Shown: positions 10,301-18,545 of the stretch, one piece after another
Numbering within the stretch: position 1 is the first letter of the stretch
Layout: each line of letters opens with the position of its first letter
Origin: Bacteroidota bacterium
GTDB lineage: Bacteria > Bacteroidota > Bacteroidia > Bacteroidales > Dysgonomonadaceae
Length of the DNA: 64,000 nucleotides
NCBI GenBank assembly: GCA_023399295.1
Contig: JAEWQF010000014.1
Coordinates: 1-64,000, forward strand
Direction of reading: 5' to 3'
Position numbers and translations under genes: made by a program
Notes under the pieces: model-generated
Database searches by the model: none
Seen by the model: only the letters and a program-made list of their open reading frames with translations
Told to the model about the DNA's origin: nothing

Positions 10301-11750
10301 ACTGCCTGAGTGTGCCATCCGCTGCAAAGACAAACAACTCCTCAGCCCTGTTGCCCACCCATATCTCACCATTCTTCCTCCTGAACAGGGTTTTGATGGC
10401 CAGTTGATCACGTCCTGCTTCTGTTGTGGGATGAAAAGCGGCCAATGGGTTCGTCAAATGAAACCGCTCGCCGGGAAAGCTGACCTGATAGATCCCATGG
10501 TCATATGAGGTAAGCCAAAGGATACCCCGTTCATTGAAATGACAATCGGAGAAGCGGAGCCTCTCCTGTTGTTCGTGTGCCGGATCAACTGCAACCGCAT
10601 CCATCACCATTCGTTCGCGATCGATCCGATAGAGATAACCGGCGTTTGAGATCACCACCATGCCATACCTTCCCGCATCCTTCCAAAGAAATGATTCATT
10701 GACCGACGCACCCTCATCGAGATGAAAGAGATGGTGGCCCTCCCCCTCAAGCCGGCAGGCTACCAGCTTATTGTCGCTGGTTACCAGCCACAGCAGGCCC
10801 TGCTGGTCACGGTGGAGATCCGTGACATCTGCATCAGTCGGATAGAGCGGGGTCAGCCTCCGGGTAGGCAACTCCAGCTTGTACAATCCTTTTCCCCTGA
10901 TCACCACAAAGAGTTCGTTCCGGTCACCGGGTATAAGGTGTGTGACGGCACCACTCCCTCCCGGCAGAGGGTGTTGCTCAACGATTCCTGTTGACAGGTG
11001 AAGGATGAATATCACCCCCCGGTCATTCAACAACCACAACCGCCCATGGTCATCATGGTGGCAGTTCACAAAGTTCTCATCTGACAGTCGCGACAGGAGA
11101 CCCACCGCGTTGGCGTGCAGCTTGTCGCTTTTTCTGACAGCGTGAATGGTGTAATCCATTCCAATCCAGCAGACATACGCCTCATCCTCGGAAAGAATGT
11201 TGCGCCTCAGTCTGGAATCACCCGACTGAATGGTCGACTGGTGCAACAACCTGATCTCGGCCTGACTTTGTGGCAGCGGCGTGGCCAGTAAGAGATCCTT
11301 GTTCTTGGTAAGCATCAGGAAGCTCCCCTCATTGGTAGCTGTTATCTTGATGATCTGCGAGTTAAGGGTGACGGATCTGGGTAGCCAGTTGAATATTGCA
11401 TGAAACTGTTCGTTCTTCTTGTCGAAGAGATAGATCTTGTGGTCGGTGGTCTTGATCCACAGATTGCCATAATGATCTTCCAGGATATCCTGTATCTTGC
11501 GGGGGGGAATGTCGGCCTGAAACTTGTTGCGGCTGTTGTACGTTCTGAACTCCCGGCCGTCGAAGCTACAGAGACCGTACCAGGTGCCAAACCAGAGAAA
11601 ACCGTCACTCGACTGCAACACGCAGTTCACCGTCTCATGTGCCAGACCATGGTCGGTGGAGTAATGATCCACGATGAGTGGCGCATTGCTTCTCAGCGCG
11701 ACAGACAGAGAGAGGCAGAGAAGAACAAAAATGAGCCGATGGTATTTCAT
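7374..11750 (-). CDS. Hybrid two-component system regulator (sensor, kinase, receiver and AraC DNA-binding domain in one chain)
   Basis: A 1458-residue one-piece regulator that senses a periplasmic ligand, often a glycan fragment, and activates nearby genes. From MKYHRLIFVLL it has a signal sequence and two runs of Reg_prop propeller repeats (about 25-770; motif GFLWFGTWYGLCSFDG and relatives). A Y_Y_Y domain (about 790-860) and one transmembrane helix near 880-905 follow. The HisKA box ISHELRTPLTL (His near 943), HATPase motifs, a receiver with phospho-Asp near 1247 (DIVVTDQMMP), and a C-terminal AraC helix-turn-helix (about 1355-1455) complete it. The frame opens at 11804, but a good promoter sits at 11802-11833, so the ATG at 11750 is chosen. 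Its likely target is the secreted protein immediately downstream. Confidence 0.95.
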   Translation of the reverse strand: MKYHRLIFVLLCLSLSVALRSNAPLIVDHYSTDHGLAHETVNCVLQSSDGFLWFGTWYGLCSFDGREFRTYNSRNKFQADIPPRKIQDILEDHYGNLWIKTTDHKIYLFDKKNEQFHAIFNWLPRSVTLNSQIIKITATNEGSFLMLTKNKDLLLATPLPQSQAEIRLLHQSTIQSGDSRLRRNILSEDEAYVCWIGMDYTIHAVRKSDKLHANAVGLLSRLSDENFVNCHHDDHGRLWLLNDRGVIFILHLSTGIVEQHPLPGGSGAVTHLIPGDRNELFVVIRGKGLYKLELPTRRLTPLYPTDADVTDLHRDQQGLLWLVTSDNKLVACRLEGEGHHLFHLDEGASVNESFLWKDAGRYGMVVISNAGYLYRIDRERMVMDAVAVDPAHEQQERLRFSDCHFNERGILWLTSYDHGIYQVSFPGERFHLTNPLAAFHPTTEAGRDQLAIKTLFRRKNGEIWVGNRAEELFVFAADGTLRQSFTRESYRIGNVYHIMEDREGRLWFSTKGRGLVRAVPDTEQPTGYRFNRYLNEIDNARSISSNDVYNTFQDSRGRIWVATFGGGLNLIEEEEGRLLFKHKYNSFSTYPSFGQYMEVRNIIEDESGRIWVGTTDGLLSFDGDVVSAAQIRFEQYRHDGNISNNDVYNLYRDQSGDIWMSLFGVGLIRLHHYDAKEQKPVFKTYGIDHGLNSDVILSIIEDQQGDLWLSTEKGISRFNHREEVFRNFDKYDGLDSYSMEECSALSADNGTLWFGSREGVVSFHPDQIGDDTVSYPTFIVDMVVSNKRYEEWSSDSLSVKYLEKITLKHHQSMFSIEFAALNYYSQSHVRYRYILEGYEKEWHQADRNRVASYTNVPPGSYRFRVQTLDDTNPGLTSERSLAIRIKPPWWRSSWAYLIYTLCFLALLYFILRFVFLMIKMKNDVYIEHKLSELKIKFFTNISHELRTPLTLIKGPIQELREQESFSEKGHKYLRLMEKNTNYMLDLVNQILDFRKVENKKMRLHVSPVMINEMLQSLCDDFLPLSAEKMISLDCHLLEVELLVWADKEKMEIVVRNILSNAFKFTPSGGRILLTCGLLQDRQRYFIRVEDTGIGIARNKLGEIFDRFSQNAYYPGTGIGLALSKELVSLHHGTIQVESQEEKGSIFTVEMPLGKDHFEGSTVDFYMDDLSRPSVTVAAESELQPVDESDQRSVVERAALPSLLLIEDNRSLCDMLRMQLEDQFNVDVAYDGEEGLRKLRLNNPDIVVTDQMMPSMSGTELLTEIRNDFQISHIPVVMLTAKDDDDFRVEAFHLGVNAFITKPFHKKHLVARIEQLLNEQRLFRERLRNNAHPLTGNGGDYDAFLMQRDMEFIGHVTRVIDENMEDSDFNIDAIAASLHISRSAFFKKLKNITGLAPVDFVKELRLSRSLELIRTTDMTVSEVAFAVGFKDSGYYGKCFKKKYQLTPREWMSQYRSGGV

Positions 11751-11801
11751 GCGACAATCCTCAGGTTTGTGTGATGGGGAGGTCAAGCCATTTCCGGCAT
11801 A

Positions 11802-11833
11802 CAAACATAAAGGAAAATCGAAGACAATCCAAA
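11802..11833 (-). promoter_or_regulatory. Promoter of the hybrid regulator
   Basis: On the minus strand TTTG (11833-11830), a 20-base spacer, then TATGTTTG (11809-11802) match the Bacteroidota -33/-7 consensus. It places transcription start near 11795, about 45 bases before the ATG at 11750. Confidence 0.65.
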
Positions 11834-11844
11834 CGGATGATGAA

Positions 11845-14517
11845 TCAATACTCCTCTTTCGAGTGGTTGAGACCCATCATCTTCACCAGTTCCACCACCG
11901 CGATCGGCACCAGTGAGAGGGCCCCCACAAAGAGCCAGTGCATCCGGTCCATCGGCACCACGCCGAAGATCCGGCTTACCGACGGAATCAGCAATACCGC
12001 CAGCAGCAGCAATGCGGAAATGAAAATCGCTCCCAGCAGGGGCAGGTTGCTGAAGATGCCGGTGCGGAAGGAGGAACGTTTGCTGGAGTGCAGATTGCGG
12101 ATGTGGAAGAACTGGGAGAAGCCCAGCACCGCGAAGGCCATGGTCTGTCCCAGTGGCTGTCCGCCATCCCTGATACCGATCATGTAGGCGGCCAGCGAGA
12201 TGAGACCGATGGTGGCTCCCTGGTAGATGATGCGCCAGATCATCCCTTTGGTGAAGAATCCCTGTTTGGGATCGCGGGGACGTCGCGTCATGATATCCTT
12301 CTCGGCAGGATCCATGCTGAGGGCCAGTGCCGGCAGGCTGTCGGTCACCAGGTTGATCCATAGGATCAGGATCGGCGTGAGTGGGTTGCCGATATTGAAG
12401 ATGGAAGCGATGAAGATCAGCAACACCTCCCCCACGTTGGCCGAGAGCAGGAACTGTATCGCCTTGAGGATGTTGTCGTAGATGCGGCGTCCCTCCTCCA
12501 CCGCCCCCACGATGGTGGCGAAATTGTCGTCGGTGAGGATCACATCGGAGGCATCCTTGGCCACCTCGGTGCCGACGATCCCCATGGAGACGCCGATGTC
12601 GGCCTGCTTCAGTGCCGGGGCGTCGTTCACACCGTCGCCGGTCATGGCCACGATCTGGCCCTGCGATTGCCAGGCCTGCACGATGCGCACCTTGTGCTCG
12701 GGGGCCACCCGCGCATAGACCGAATAGTCCCTCACATCGCGCCGCAATGCCTCGTCGGTGATCGCGGCCAGGTCGTTCCCGGTGATGGCCCTGTCACCCT
12801 CCCGGAAGATGCCGATCTCATCGGCAATGGCCACAGCGGTCACCTTGTGGTCGCCGGTGATCATCACGGGACGGATGCCGGCAGTACGACACTTCTTCAC
12901 CGCTTCCACCACCTCGGGACGGGCGGGGTCGATCAAACCGAGCAGCCCGATGAACACCAGGTCGGTCTCCACCGTTTCAGGAGTCATCTCGTTTGGCATT
13001 TCCTCCATATCGCGGTAGGCGACAGCCAGCACACGCAGCGCCGATTGCGCCATTCGTCTGTTTTCATCCAGGATGGTTTCCCTATCCTCATCGGTGAGGG
13101 GACGCACCTTGCCATGCATCACAATCCGGGAGGTGACAGCCAGCACCTCGTCCAGACCCCCCTTCACGTTCACCCGCAACTGTTCATCCGTCATGCGGTT
13201 GATTGTAGCCATCCGCTTGCGCTCAGAATCAAAGGGTATTTCCTCCAGGCGTGGGTATTGCTGTTCCAGCTCATTTTTGTTCATCTTCAATGCCAGGGCT
13301 GCATCCACGATGGCAGTCTCGGTGGGATCACCTGCCGTCTCATGCTTGCCCTCCTCCGTGATTTTCAGATGGGCATCGGTGCAGAGCAGCGCACTCTCGA
13401 GCAACATCCGCTCATCCTTGTCGAGCTCTTCTGCCGGTGGTGCGTTGCGGAAGTCAATCCTGTTGCCGCCACTCCACCCTTCCACGATGGTCATCCTGTT
13501 CTGGGTGAGCGTGCCGGTCTTGTCGGAACAGATCACCGTGGTGCTGCCCAGCGTCTCCACCGAAGGCAGTGTGCGCACAATGGCGTTCAGCTTCACCAAC
13601 CGCTGCACACCTATTGCAAGCACAATGGTGGAGACGATCTGAAGTCCCTCGGGGATGGCTGCCACAGCCAGGCTCACCGCCATCATCAGCATCTCCAGCC
13701 AGTTGTTTCCGTAGAGAATCCCCACACCGAAGATCAGTGCACAGATGCCCAGGGCCACATAACCCAGGATGCGGCCCAGCTGCTGCAACCGTTTGCCCAT
13801 GGGGGTGTCGGTGGCTTCGGTATGCTGTAACATGTGCGCGATCTTCCCCACCTCAGTCTCCATGCCTGTGGCCACCACCAGGCCACGGCCGCGACCATAC
13901 GTCACCACGCTGGTTGAAAAAGCCATGTTGTGACGATCACCCAGGGGCACCTCACCTGCCTCCAGCAAGCCGTGGTGCTTCTCCACCGGCACCGACTCAC
14001 CCGTGAGAGCCGACTCCTGCACCTTCATGTTCACCGCTTCCAGCAACCGCAGATCGGCAGGGATGATGTCACCGGTATCGAGGATCACGATGTCGCCCGG
14101 TACAATGGCAGTGGAGACCACCTCCTCCACCTGCCCCCCGCGCAGCACCTTGGTATGGGGAGCGCTCATCCTGTTGAGTGATTCGAGCGATGACTGTGCT
14201 TTCATCTCCTGCACCATGCCAATGACTGCATTGACAATCAGGATAGCCAGGATCACAAAGCTCTCTGTCAGCCCTTCGTGGTGCATCACCCCAATCACCC
14301 CCGAGACAATCGCTGCGATCAACAGGATGACCACCATGCTGCTCTTGAACTGCTCAAAAAACATCGCCATTGCCGATTTTTGTCTGGCCGACTGCAGTTC
14401 ATTGGCACCATACGTCTCAAGCCGTTTCCTGACCTCCTCGTCGTTTAGTCCGGTATTTCTATCCGCACCGAACTGATGCAAAAGCTCTTCTTCAGGTCTA
14501 CTGAAATAGGATTCCAT
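11845..14517 (-). CDS. Calcium-transporting P-type ATPase (PMCA-like)
   Basis: An ATP-driven cation exporter of the P2 class in the inner membrane. The 890-residue product from MESYFSRPEEE shows an N-terminal cation-ATPase domain, the actuator TGES motif, the phosphorylation motif DKTGTLTQN (Asp near 332) and the hinge TGDGVNDAPALK. Calcium-type residues are PEGL in M4 and NLVTDSLPALAL in M6, which favour Ca2+ over heavy metals. The frame opens upstream to 14589, but the extra 24 residues are unlike the family. The gene stands alone, on the opposite strand to the EF-G paralogue across a 450-base intergenic region. Length is normal. Confidence 0.93.
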   Translation of the reverse strand: MESYFSRPEEELLHQFGADRNTGLNDEEVRKRLETYGANELQSARQKSAMAMFFEQFKSSMVVILLIAAIVSGVIGVMHHEGLTESFVILAILIVNAVIGMVQEMKAQSSLESLNRMSAPHTKVLRGGQVEEVVSTAIVPGDIVILDTGDIIPADLRLLEAVNMKVQESALTGESVPVEKHHGLLEAGEVPLGDRHNMAFSTSVVTYGRGRGLVVATGMETEVGKIAHMLQHTEATDTPMGKRLQQLGRILGYVALGICALIFGVGILYGNNWLEMLMMAVSLAVAAIPEGLQIVSTIVLAIGVQRLVKLNAIVRTLPSVETLGSTTVICSDKTGTLTQNRMTIVEGWSGGNRIDFRNAPPAEELDKDERMLLESALLCTDAHLKITEEGKHETAGDPTETAIVDAALALKMNKNELEQQYPRLEEIPFDSERKRMATINRMTDEQLRVNVKGGLDEVLAVTSRIVMHGKVRPLTDEDRETILDENRRMAQSALRVLAVAYRDMEEMPNEMTPETVETDLVFIGLLGLIDPARPEVVEAVKKCRTAGIRPVMITGDHKVTAVAIADEIGIFREGDRAITGNDLAAITDEALRRDVRDYSVYARVAPEHKVRIVQAWQSQGQIVAMTGDGVNDAPALKQADIGVSMGIVGTEVAKDASDVILTDDNFATIVGAVEEGRRIYDNILKAIQFLLSANVGEVLLIFIASIFNIGNPLTPILILWINLVTDSLPALALSMDPAEKDIMTRRPRDPKQGFFTKGMIWRIIYQGATIGLISLAAYMIGIRDGGQPLGQTMAFAVLGFSQFFHIRNLHSSKRSSFRTGIFSNLPLLGAIFISALLLLAVLLIPSVSRIFGVVPMDRMHWLFVGALSLVPIAVVELVKMMGLNHSKEEY

Positions 14518-14968
14518 TGGGTTCTTTTTAGGGTGTTGGATTGCTTTTATGGCAACGACACTTGAAGCGTTGATTACTGGCTGGTGCATGTCGTGTCCAT
14601 AGGATAAGTAACAACTGACAAGTGCAAATGTTTATCTGTGTCATTCACCCGACAGTGTCGGACTGATATGTTATAGAACATAACCAATCCATTTCACTTT
14701 GTCATTCAATTTTTATAAATTGCAGCGCTGAATACGACAGTCTGACTTTGCATGTCTCACGCCGATGCAAAGTCATTTTCATTTCCCCTGTCTGCCATTT
14801 TCGTTGATTCTGAATGGACGGAGAAGGGAAGGTAATCGCTTTAACCGGAAAGAGAATATGACACGCTGAATGAATCTCTAATCATCAAACGGGGATGAAC
14901 GCAACCTCATTCACGTCCACACCTGTTGTGAGATCAATATACCATCACATATCAAACAAATAAATCGT
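14518..14968. other. Divergent intergenic region with three dyads upstream of the EF-G paralogue
   Basis: No gene is seen. It carries three inverted repeats: CCGACA-G-TGTCGG at 14649-14661, TATGTT-ATAG-AACATA at 14667-14682, and an 11-bp perfect one at 14743-14775. A possible plus-strand promoter is TTG near 14720, then 20 bases, then TGACTTTG at 14743-14750, which would overlap the third dyad and leave a leader of about 210 bases. This is an inference from pattern only. Confidence 0.45.
14743..14775 (+). promoter_or_regulatory. 11-bp perfect inverted repeat, possible operator or leader hairpin
   Basis: TGACTTTGCAT, an 11-base gap, then ATGCAAAGTCA. The left arm overlaps a possible -7 element (TGACTTTG). 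It may be a regulator site or a hairpin at the 5' end of the transcript. Regulator unknown. Confidence 0.45.
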
Positions 14969-17125
14969 ATGAAAGTCTACAAAACAAATGAAATCAAAAA
15001 CATTGCCCTTATCGGCAATGCCGGATCTGGAAAGACCACCCTCGCAGAAGCAATGCTTTTCGAGAGTGGTCTCATAAAACGACGCGGATCGGTGGAAGGG
15101 AAGAACAGCGTGTGCGACTACTTCCCGGTGGAGAAGGATTATGGCTATTCGGTCTTCTCCACTGTTTTCTCCTATGAATGGAAAGACAAGCTGATGAACT
15201 TCATCGACTGCCCCGGATCGGACGACTTTGTGGGTGGGGTGATCTCCGCCCTCCATGTGACCGATATGGCACTGATGCTCATTGATGCTGCCAACGGTGT
15301 GGAAGTGGGTACGGTGAATCAATTCCGCTATGTGGATGAACTGAAGAAGCCGATGGTATTGCTGGTGAACCAGATGGACCACGACAAGGCGGACTATGAC
15401 AACACACTGGCCGGCCTGCGTGAGTTTTACGGAAACAAGGTGGTGCCGGTGCAATACCCCATAGGAAGCGGCAGTACCTTCGACGGCATCGTCGACGTGC
15501 TGAAACAGAAACTCTACAAATGGAAACCGGGAGCCACTGCTCCCGACGTGCTGGAGATCCCCGACAGCGAGCAGGAACGTGCCGCCGACTATTACCAGGT
15601 ACTGCTTGAGGCAGCCGCCGAGAATGACGAAGGGTTGATGGAGAAATATTTCGATCAAGGTTCGCTCACCGAGGAGGAGATGCGTGACGGCATCCACAAG
15701 GGCATGCTTTCACACACCCTCTTTCCTCTCTTCTGCGCCTCCGCAGAGAAGAACATGGCGGTACACCGCATCATGAACTTCCTGAACATGGTGGCCCCCT
15801 CACCCAACGAGATGCCTGCACCCAGCAACAGCGATGGAGAAGAGGTGAAACCCGATGCCTCTGCACCCGCCAGTCTCTTCTTCTTCAAGACAACCGTTGA
15901 ACCCCATATCGGTGAAGTATCTTACTTCAAGGTGATGTCGGGCACCGTGAAAGAGGGCGACGACCTGAACAACAGCAACCGCTCCTCGAAAGAACGTCTG
16001 GCACAGCTCTACACCGTGGCAGGGCAAATACGCACCAAGGCAGAGGAGCTGCATGCCGGCAGCATTGGTGCGGCAGTGAAGCTGAAGGATGTACGCACCG
16101 GCAACACACTCAACACCAAGGGTACCGACCAGCAGTTCAACTTCATCAAATACCCCGAACCAAGATACCGCCGCGCCATCCGTGCGCTGAACGAGTCCAA
16201 CTCGGAGAAGATGAGTGAGGCGCTTACCCGCATGAAAGAGGAGGATCCCACCTGGATCGTCGAGGTTTCGAAAGAGCTGAAGCAGACAATCGTCTCGGGT
16301 CAGGGTGAGTTTCACCTGCGCACCCTGAAATGGCGTCTGGAGAACAACGACAAGATCGAGATCGAATACCTGGAACCGAAGATACCCTACCGTGAGACCA
16401 TCACCAAGGCCGCCCGTGCCGACTACCGGCATAAGAAACAGTCGGGTGGTGCCGGCCAGTTCGGCGAGGTGCACCTCATCGTGGAGCCTTACAACGAAGA
16501 TTTGCCCATACCGGAGATCTACCGCTTCAATGGACAGGAGTTCAAAGTGCAGAACCGCGACACCCAGGTGATTGATCTCGACTGGGGGGGCAAGCTGGTG
16601 TTTGTGAACAGCATTGTGGGAGGTGCCATCGACACCCGTTTCTTACCGGCGATACTGAAAGGGATCATGGCCCGCATGGAACAGGGACCCCTCACCGGAT
16701 CCTATGCCCGTGATGTGCGTGTGATCGTCTATGACGGAAAGATGCACCCGGTAGACTCGAACGAGATCTCCTTCATGCTGGCCGGCAGGAACGCCTTCAG
16801 CACCGCCTTCAAGAATGCGGGTCCCAAGATCCTTGAACCGGTATACGACGTGACCGTCTCCGTGCCGGGTGATTACATGGGTGATGTGATGAGCGACCTG
16901 CAAGGACGCCGTGCCATGATCATGGGCATGGAGAGTGAGAAAGGGTTTGAGAAACTGAAAGCCCGTGTGCCGCTCAAGGAGATGAACAGCTACTCCACCT
17001 CACTCAGCTCCCTCTCGGGTGGCAGGGCCTCCTTCAGCATGAAGTTTGCCAGCTATGAGCTGGTGCCCTCCGATGTGCAGGAGAAGCTGCTCAAGGCCTA
17101 CGAGGAGCAGGAGAAAGAGGATTGA
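14969..17125 (+). CDS. fusA2: Elongation factor G paralogue with degenerate GTPase motifs (EF-G2-like)
   Basis: A 718-residue translation factor with the full EF-G layout (G domain, domains II-V). The P-loop GNAGSGKT (16-23) is intact. Switch I reads EKDYGYSV where EF-G has EKERGITI. The G3 motif is DCPGSDDF (80-87), with Ser84 where EF-G has the catalytic His (DTPGHVDF). The G4 motif is NQMD instead of NKMD. Bacteroides thetaiotaomicron has a reported EF-G2 paralogue that supports translation without GTPase activity and matters during carbon limitation; this protein appears to be the same kind. Its neighbours are unrelated, so it is not the housekeeping EF-G of a ribosomal operon. A rho-independent terminator follows. 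A tetracycline-resistance ribosomal protection protein is less likely given the altered G motifs. Confidence 0.85.
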   Translation: MKVYKTNEIKNIALIGNAGSGKTTLAEAMLFESGLIKRRGSVEGKNSVCDYFPVEKDYGYSVFSTVFSYEWKDKLMNFIDCPGSDDFVGGVISALHVTDMALMLIDAANGVEVGTVNQFRYVDELKKPMVLLVNQMDHDKADYDNTLAGLREFYGNKVVPVQYPIGSGSTFDGIVDVLKQKLYKWKPGATAPDVLEIPDSEQERAADYYQVLLEAAAENDEGLMEKYFDQGSLTEEEMRDGIHKGMLSHTLFPLFCASAEKNMAVHRIMNFLNMVAPSPNEMPAPSNSDGEEVKPDASAPASLFFFKTTVEPHIGEVSYFKVMSGTVKEGDDLNNSNRSSKERLAQLYTVAGQIRTKAEELHAGSIGAAVKLKDVRTGNTLNTKGTDQQFNFIKYPEPRYRRAIRALNESNSEKMSEALTRMKEEDPTWIVEVSKELKQTIVSGQGEFHLRTLKWRLENNDKIEIEYLEPKIPYRETITKAARADYRHKKQSGGAGQFGEVHLIVEPYNEDLPIPEIYRFNGQEFKVQNRDTQVIDLDWGGKLVFVNSIVGGAIDTRFLPAILKGIMARMEQGPLTGSYARDVRVIVYDGKMHPVDSNEISFMLAGRNAFSTAFKNAGPKILEPVYDVTVSVPGDYMGDVMSDLQGRRAMIMGMESEKGFEKLKARVPLKEMNSYSTSLSSLSGGRASFSMKFASYELVPSDVQEKLLKAYEEQEKED

Positions 17126-17155
17126 CACTTCCAATTACGTTCGTTTTCAAAATAG

Positions 17156-17190
17156 CAAGGGCAGCCCGCACGGACTGCCCTTTTTTTTAT
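17156..17190 (+). terminator. Rho-independent terminator of fusA2
   Basis: The stem AGGGCAG...CTGCCCT with an inner CCCG/CGG pairing is followed by eight T, 30 bases after the stop codon. Confidence 0.85.
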
Positions 17191-17203
17191 TCGTATTAAA
17201 AAG

Positions 17204-17322
17204 CTATAAGCTGTAAGATATAAGTTATAAGATATAAGCTGTAAGCTGTAAGATATAAGTTGTAAGTTATAAACTACAAACTATAAACTACAAACTACAA
17301 ACTATAAACCATAAACTATAAA
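17204..17322. repeat. Array A: 17 degenerate heptamers with exact 7-bp period
   Basis: Units read ctataag, ctgtaag, atataag, ttataag and so on, then ctacaaa/ctataaa, in perfect 7-base register. On the minus strand the last units are GTTTATA/GTTTGTA. The array runs into the 3' end of the NADP-type IDH gene: the last heptamer supplies its final Leu codon and TAG stop. It lies between two convergent genes. Confidence 0.85.
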
Positions 17323-18536
17323 CTCCTCTCCAGATTCCTTTTCAGTGCTTGCAGGAACTGCTGTGTGGTGAGCCAACTGTCGCGTGGGGCATCAGAGCCA
17401 TGCACCAGCAGCGCCAGATCCTTTGTCATCTCACCCCCCTCAACCGTCTCGATGCAGACCTGCTCCAGCTTGTTGCAGAAGTCGATGAGCGGCTGGTTCT
17501 GGTCCAGCTTGCCACGGTGTGCCAGTCCCCGGGTCCATGCGAAGATGGAGGCGATGGGGTTGGTGCTGGTCTCCTTGCCTTGTTGATGTTGCCGGTAGTG
17601 ACGCGTCACGGTGCCATGGGCCGCCTCGGCTTCCACCGTCAGGCCGTCGGGGGTCACCAGCACGGAGGACATCATCCCCAGCGAGCCGAAGCCCTGGGCC
17701 ACGGTGTCCGACTGCACGTCGCCGTCGTAGTTCTTGCAGGCCCATACGAAGCCACCGCTCCATTTCATGGCCGATGCCACCATGTCGTCTATCAGCCGGT
17801 GTTCGTAGGTGATGCCCGCCTTCGCGAACGCTTCCTTGAACTCCTGCTCATACACCTCCTGAAAGATATCCTTGAAGCGGCCGTCGTAGGCCTTCAGGAT
17901 GGTGTTCTTGGTTGACATGTAGAGCGGATAGCCTTTGGTAAGCGCCATCTGAAAGGAGGAACGGGCAAAGCCGTAGATCGACTCGTCGGTGTTGTACATG
18001 GCCATCGCCACCCCGTCGCCCTTGAAGTCATACACCTCCCAGCTTGTCTGTTCACCCTTCTCATCGGTGAAGGTGAGCGTCAGCTTCCCTTTCCCTTTGA
18101 TCACCTTGTCGGTGGCACGGTACTGGTCACCGAAGGCATGACGGCCGATGATGATGGGTTCGGTCCATCCCTGCACATAGCGGGGGATGTTGGCGCAGAT
18201 GATCGGCTCCCGGAAGACGGTACCCCCCACAATGTTGCGGATGGTGCCGTTGGGCGAACGCCACATCTGTTTCAACCCGAACTCCTCCACCCGCTCCTCA
18301 TCGGGCGTGATGGTGGCACACTTGATGCCCACGTTATACTTCTTGATTGCCTCGGCAGCATCGATCGTCACCTGATCATCCGTGGCATCACGCTGTTGGA
18401 TGCTCAGATCGTAATACCTGATGTCGAGGTCGAGATAGGGAAGGATCAGCTCCTCTTTGATAAATGACCAGATAATTCTGGTCATTTCATCACCATCCAG
18501 CTCCACCACCGGATGGGTTACTTTTATCTTCTGCAT
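17316..18536 (-). CDS. icd: NADP-dependent isocitrate dehydrogenase, eukaryotic-like (type II)
   Basis: Oxidative decarboxylation of isocitrate to 2-oxoglutarate with NADP+. The 406-residue protein is of the homodimeric type found in mitochondria and some bacteria: RYYDLSIQQRDATDDQVT near the N-terminus, IGRHAFGDQYRATD, and the cofactor segment AHGTVTRHYRQHQQGKET. The Arg-His of TRHYR is the pair that contacts the NADP 2'-phosphate in this family. It ends 10 bases upstream of nothing else on its strand but follows citrate synthase by 9 bases, so it is the last gene of a TCA cluster. A second, unrelated-type IDH lies two genes upstream. Its stop codon lies inside a heptamer repeat array. Confidence 0.94.
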   Translation of the reverse strand: MQKIKVTHPVVELDGDEMTRIIWSFIKEELILPYLDLDIRYYDLSIQQRDATDDQVTIDAAEAIKKYNVGIKCATITPDEERVEEFGLKQMWRSPNGTIRNIVGGTVFREPIICANIPRYVQGWTEPIIIGRHAFGDQYRATDKVIKGKGKLTLTFTDEKGEQTSWEVYDFKGDGVAMAMYNTDESIYGFARSSFQMALTKGYPLYMSTKNTILKAYDGRFKDIFQEVYEQEFKEAFAKAGITYEHRLIDDMVASAMKWSGGFVWACKNYDGDVQSDTVAQGFGSLGMMSSVLVTPDGLTVEAEAAHGTVTRHYRQHQQGKETSTNPIASIFAWTRGLAHRGKLDQNQPLIDFCNKLEQVCIETVEGGEMTKDLALLVHGSDAPRDSWLTTQQFLQALKRNLERSL

Positions 18537-18545
18537 GCGGTACGT

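Noticed and set aside
12667..13830. 387-residue plus-strand frame
   Set aside because: Antisense to the calcium ATPase; His/Gln-rich low-complexity translation.
14969..17125. Tetracycline resistance ribosomal protection protein
   Set aside because: Those GTPases keep a functional G3 His and other canonical G motifs, while this protein has DCPGSDDF and NQMD and fits the EF-G2 paralogue better.
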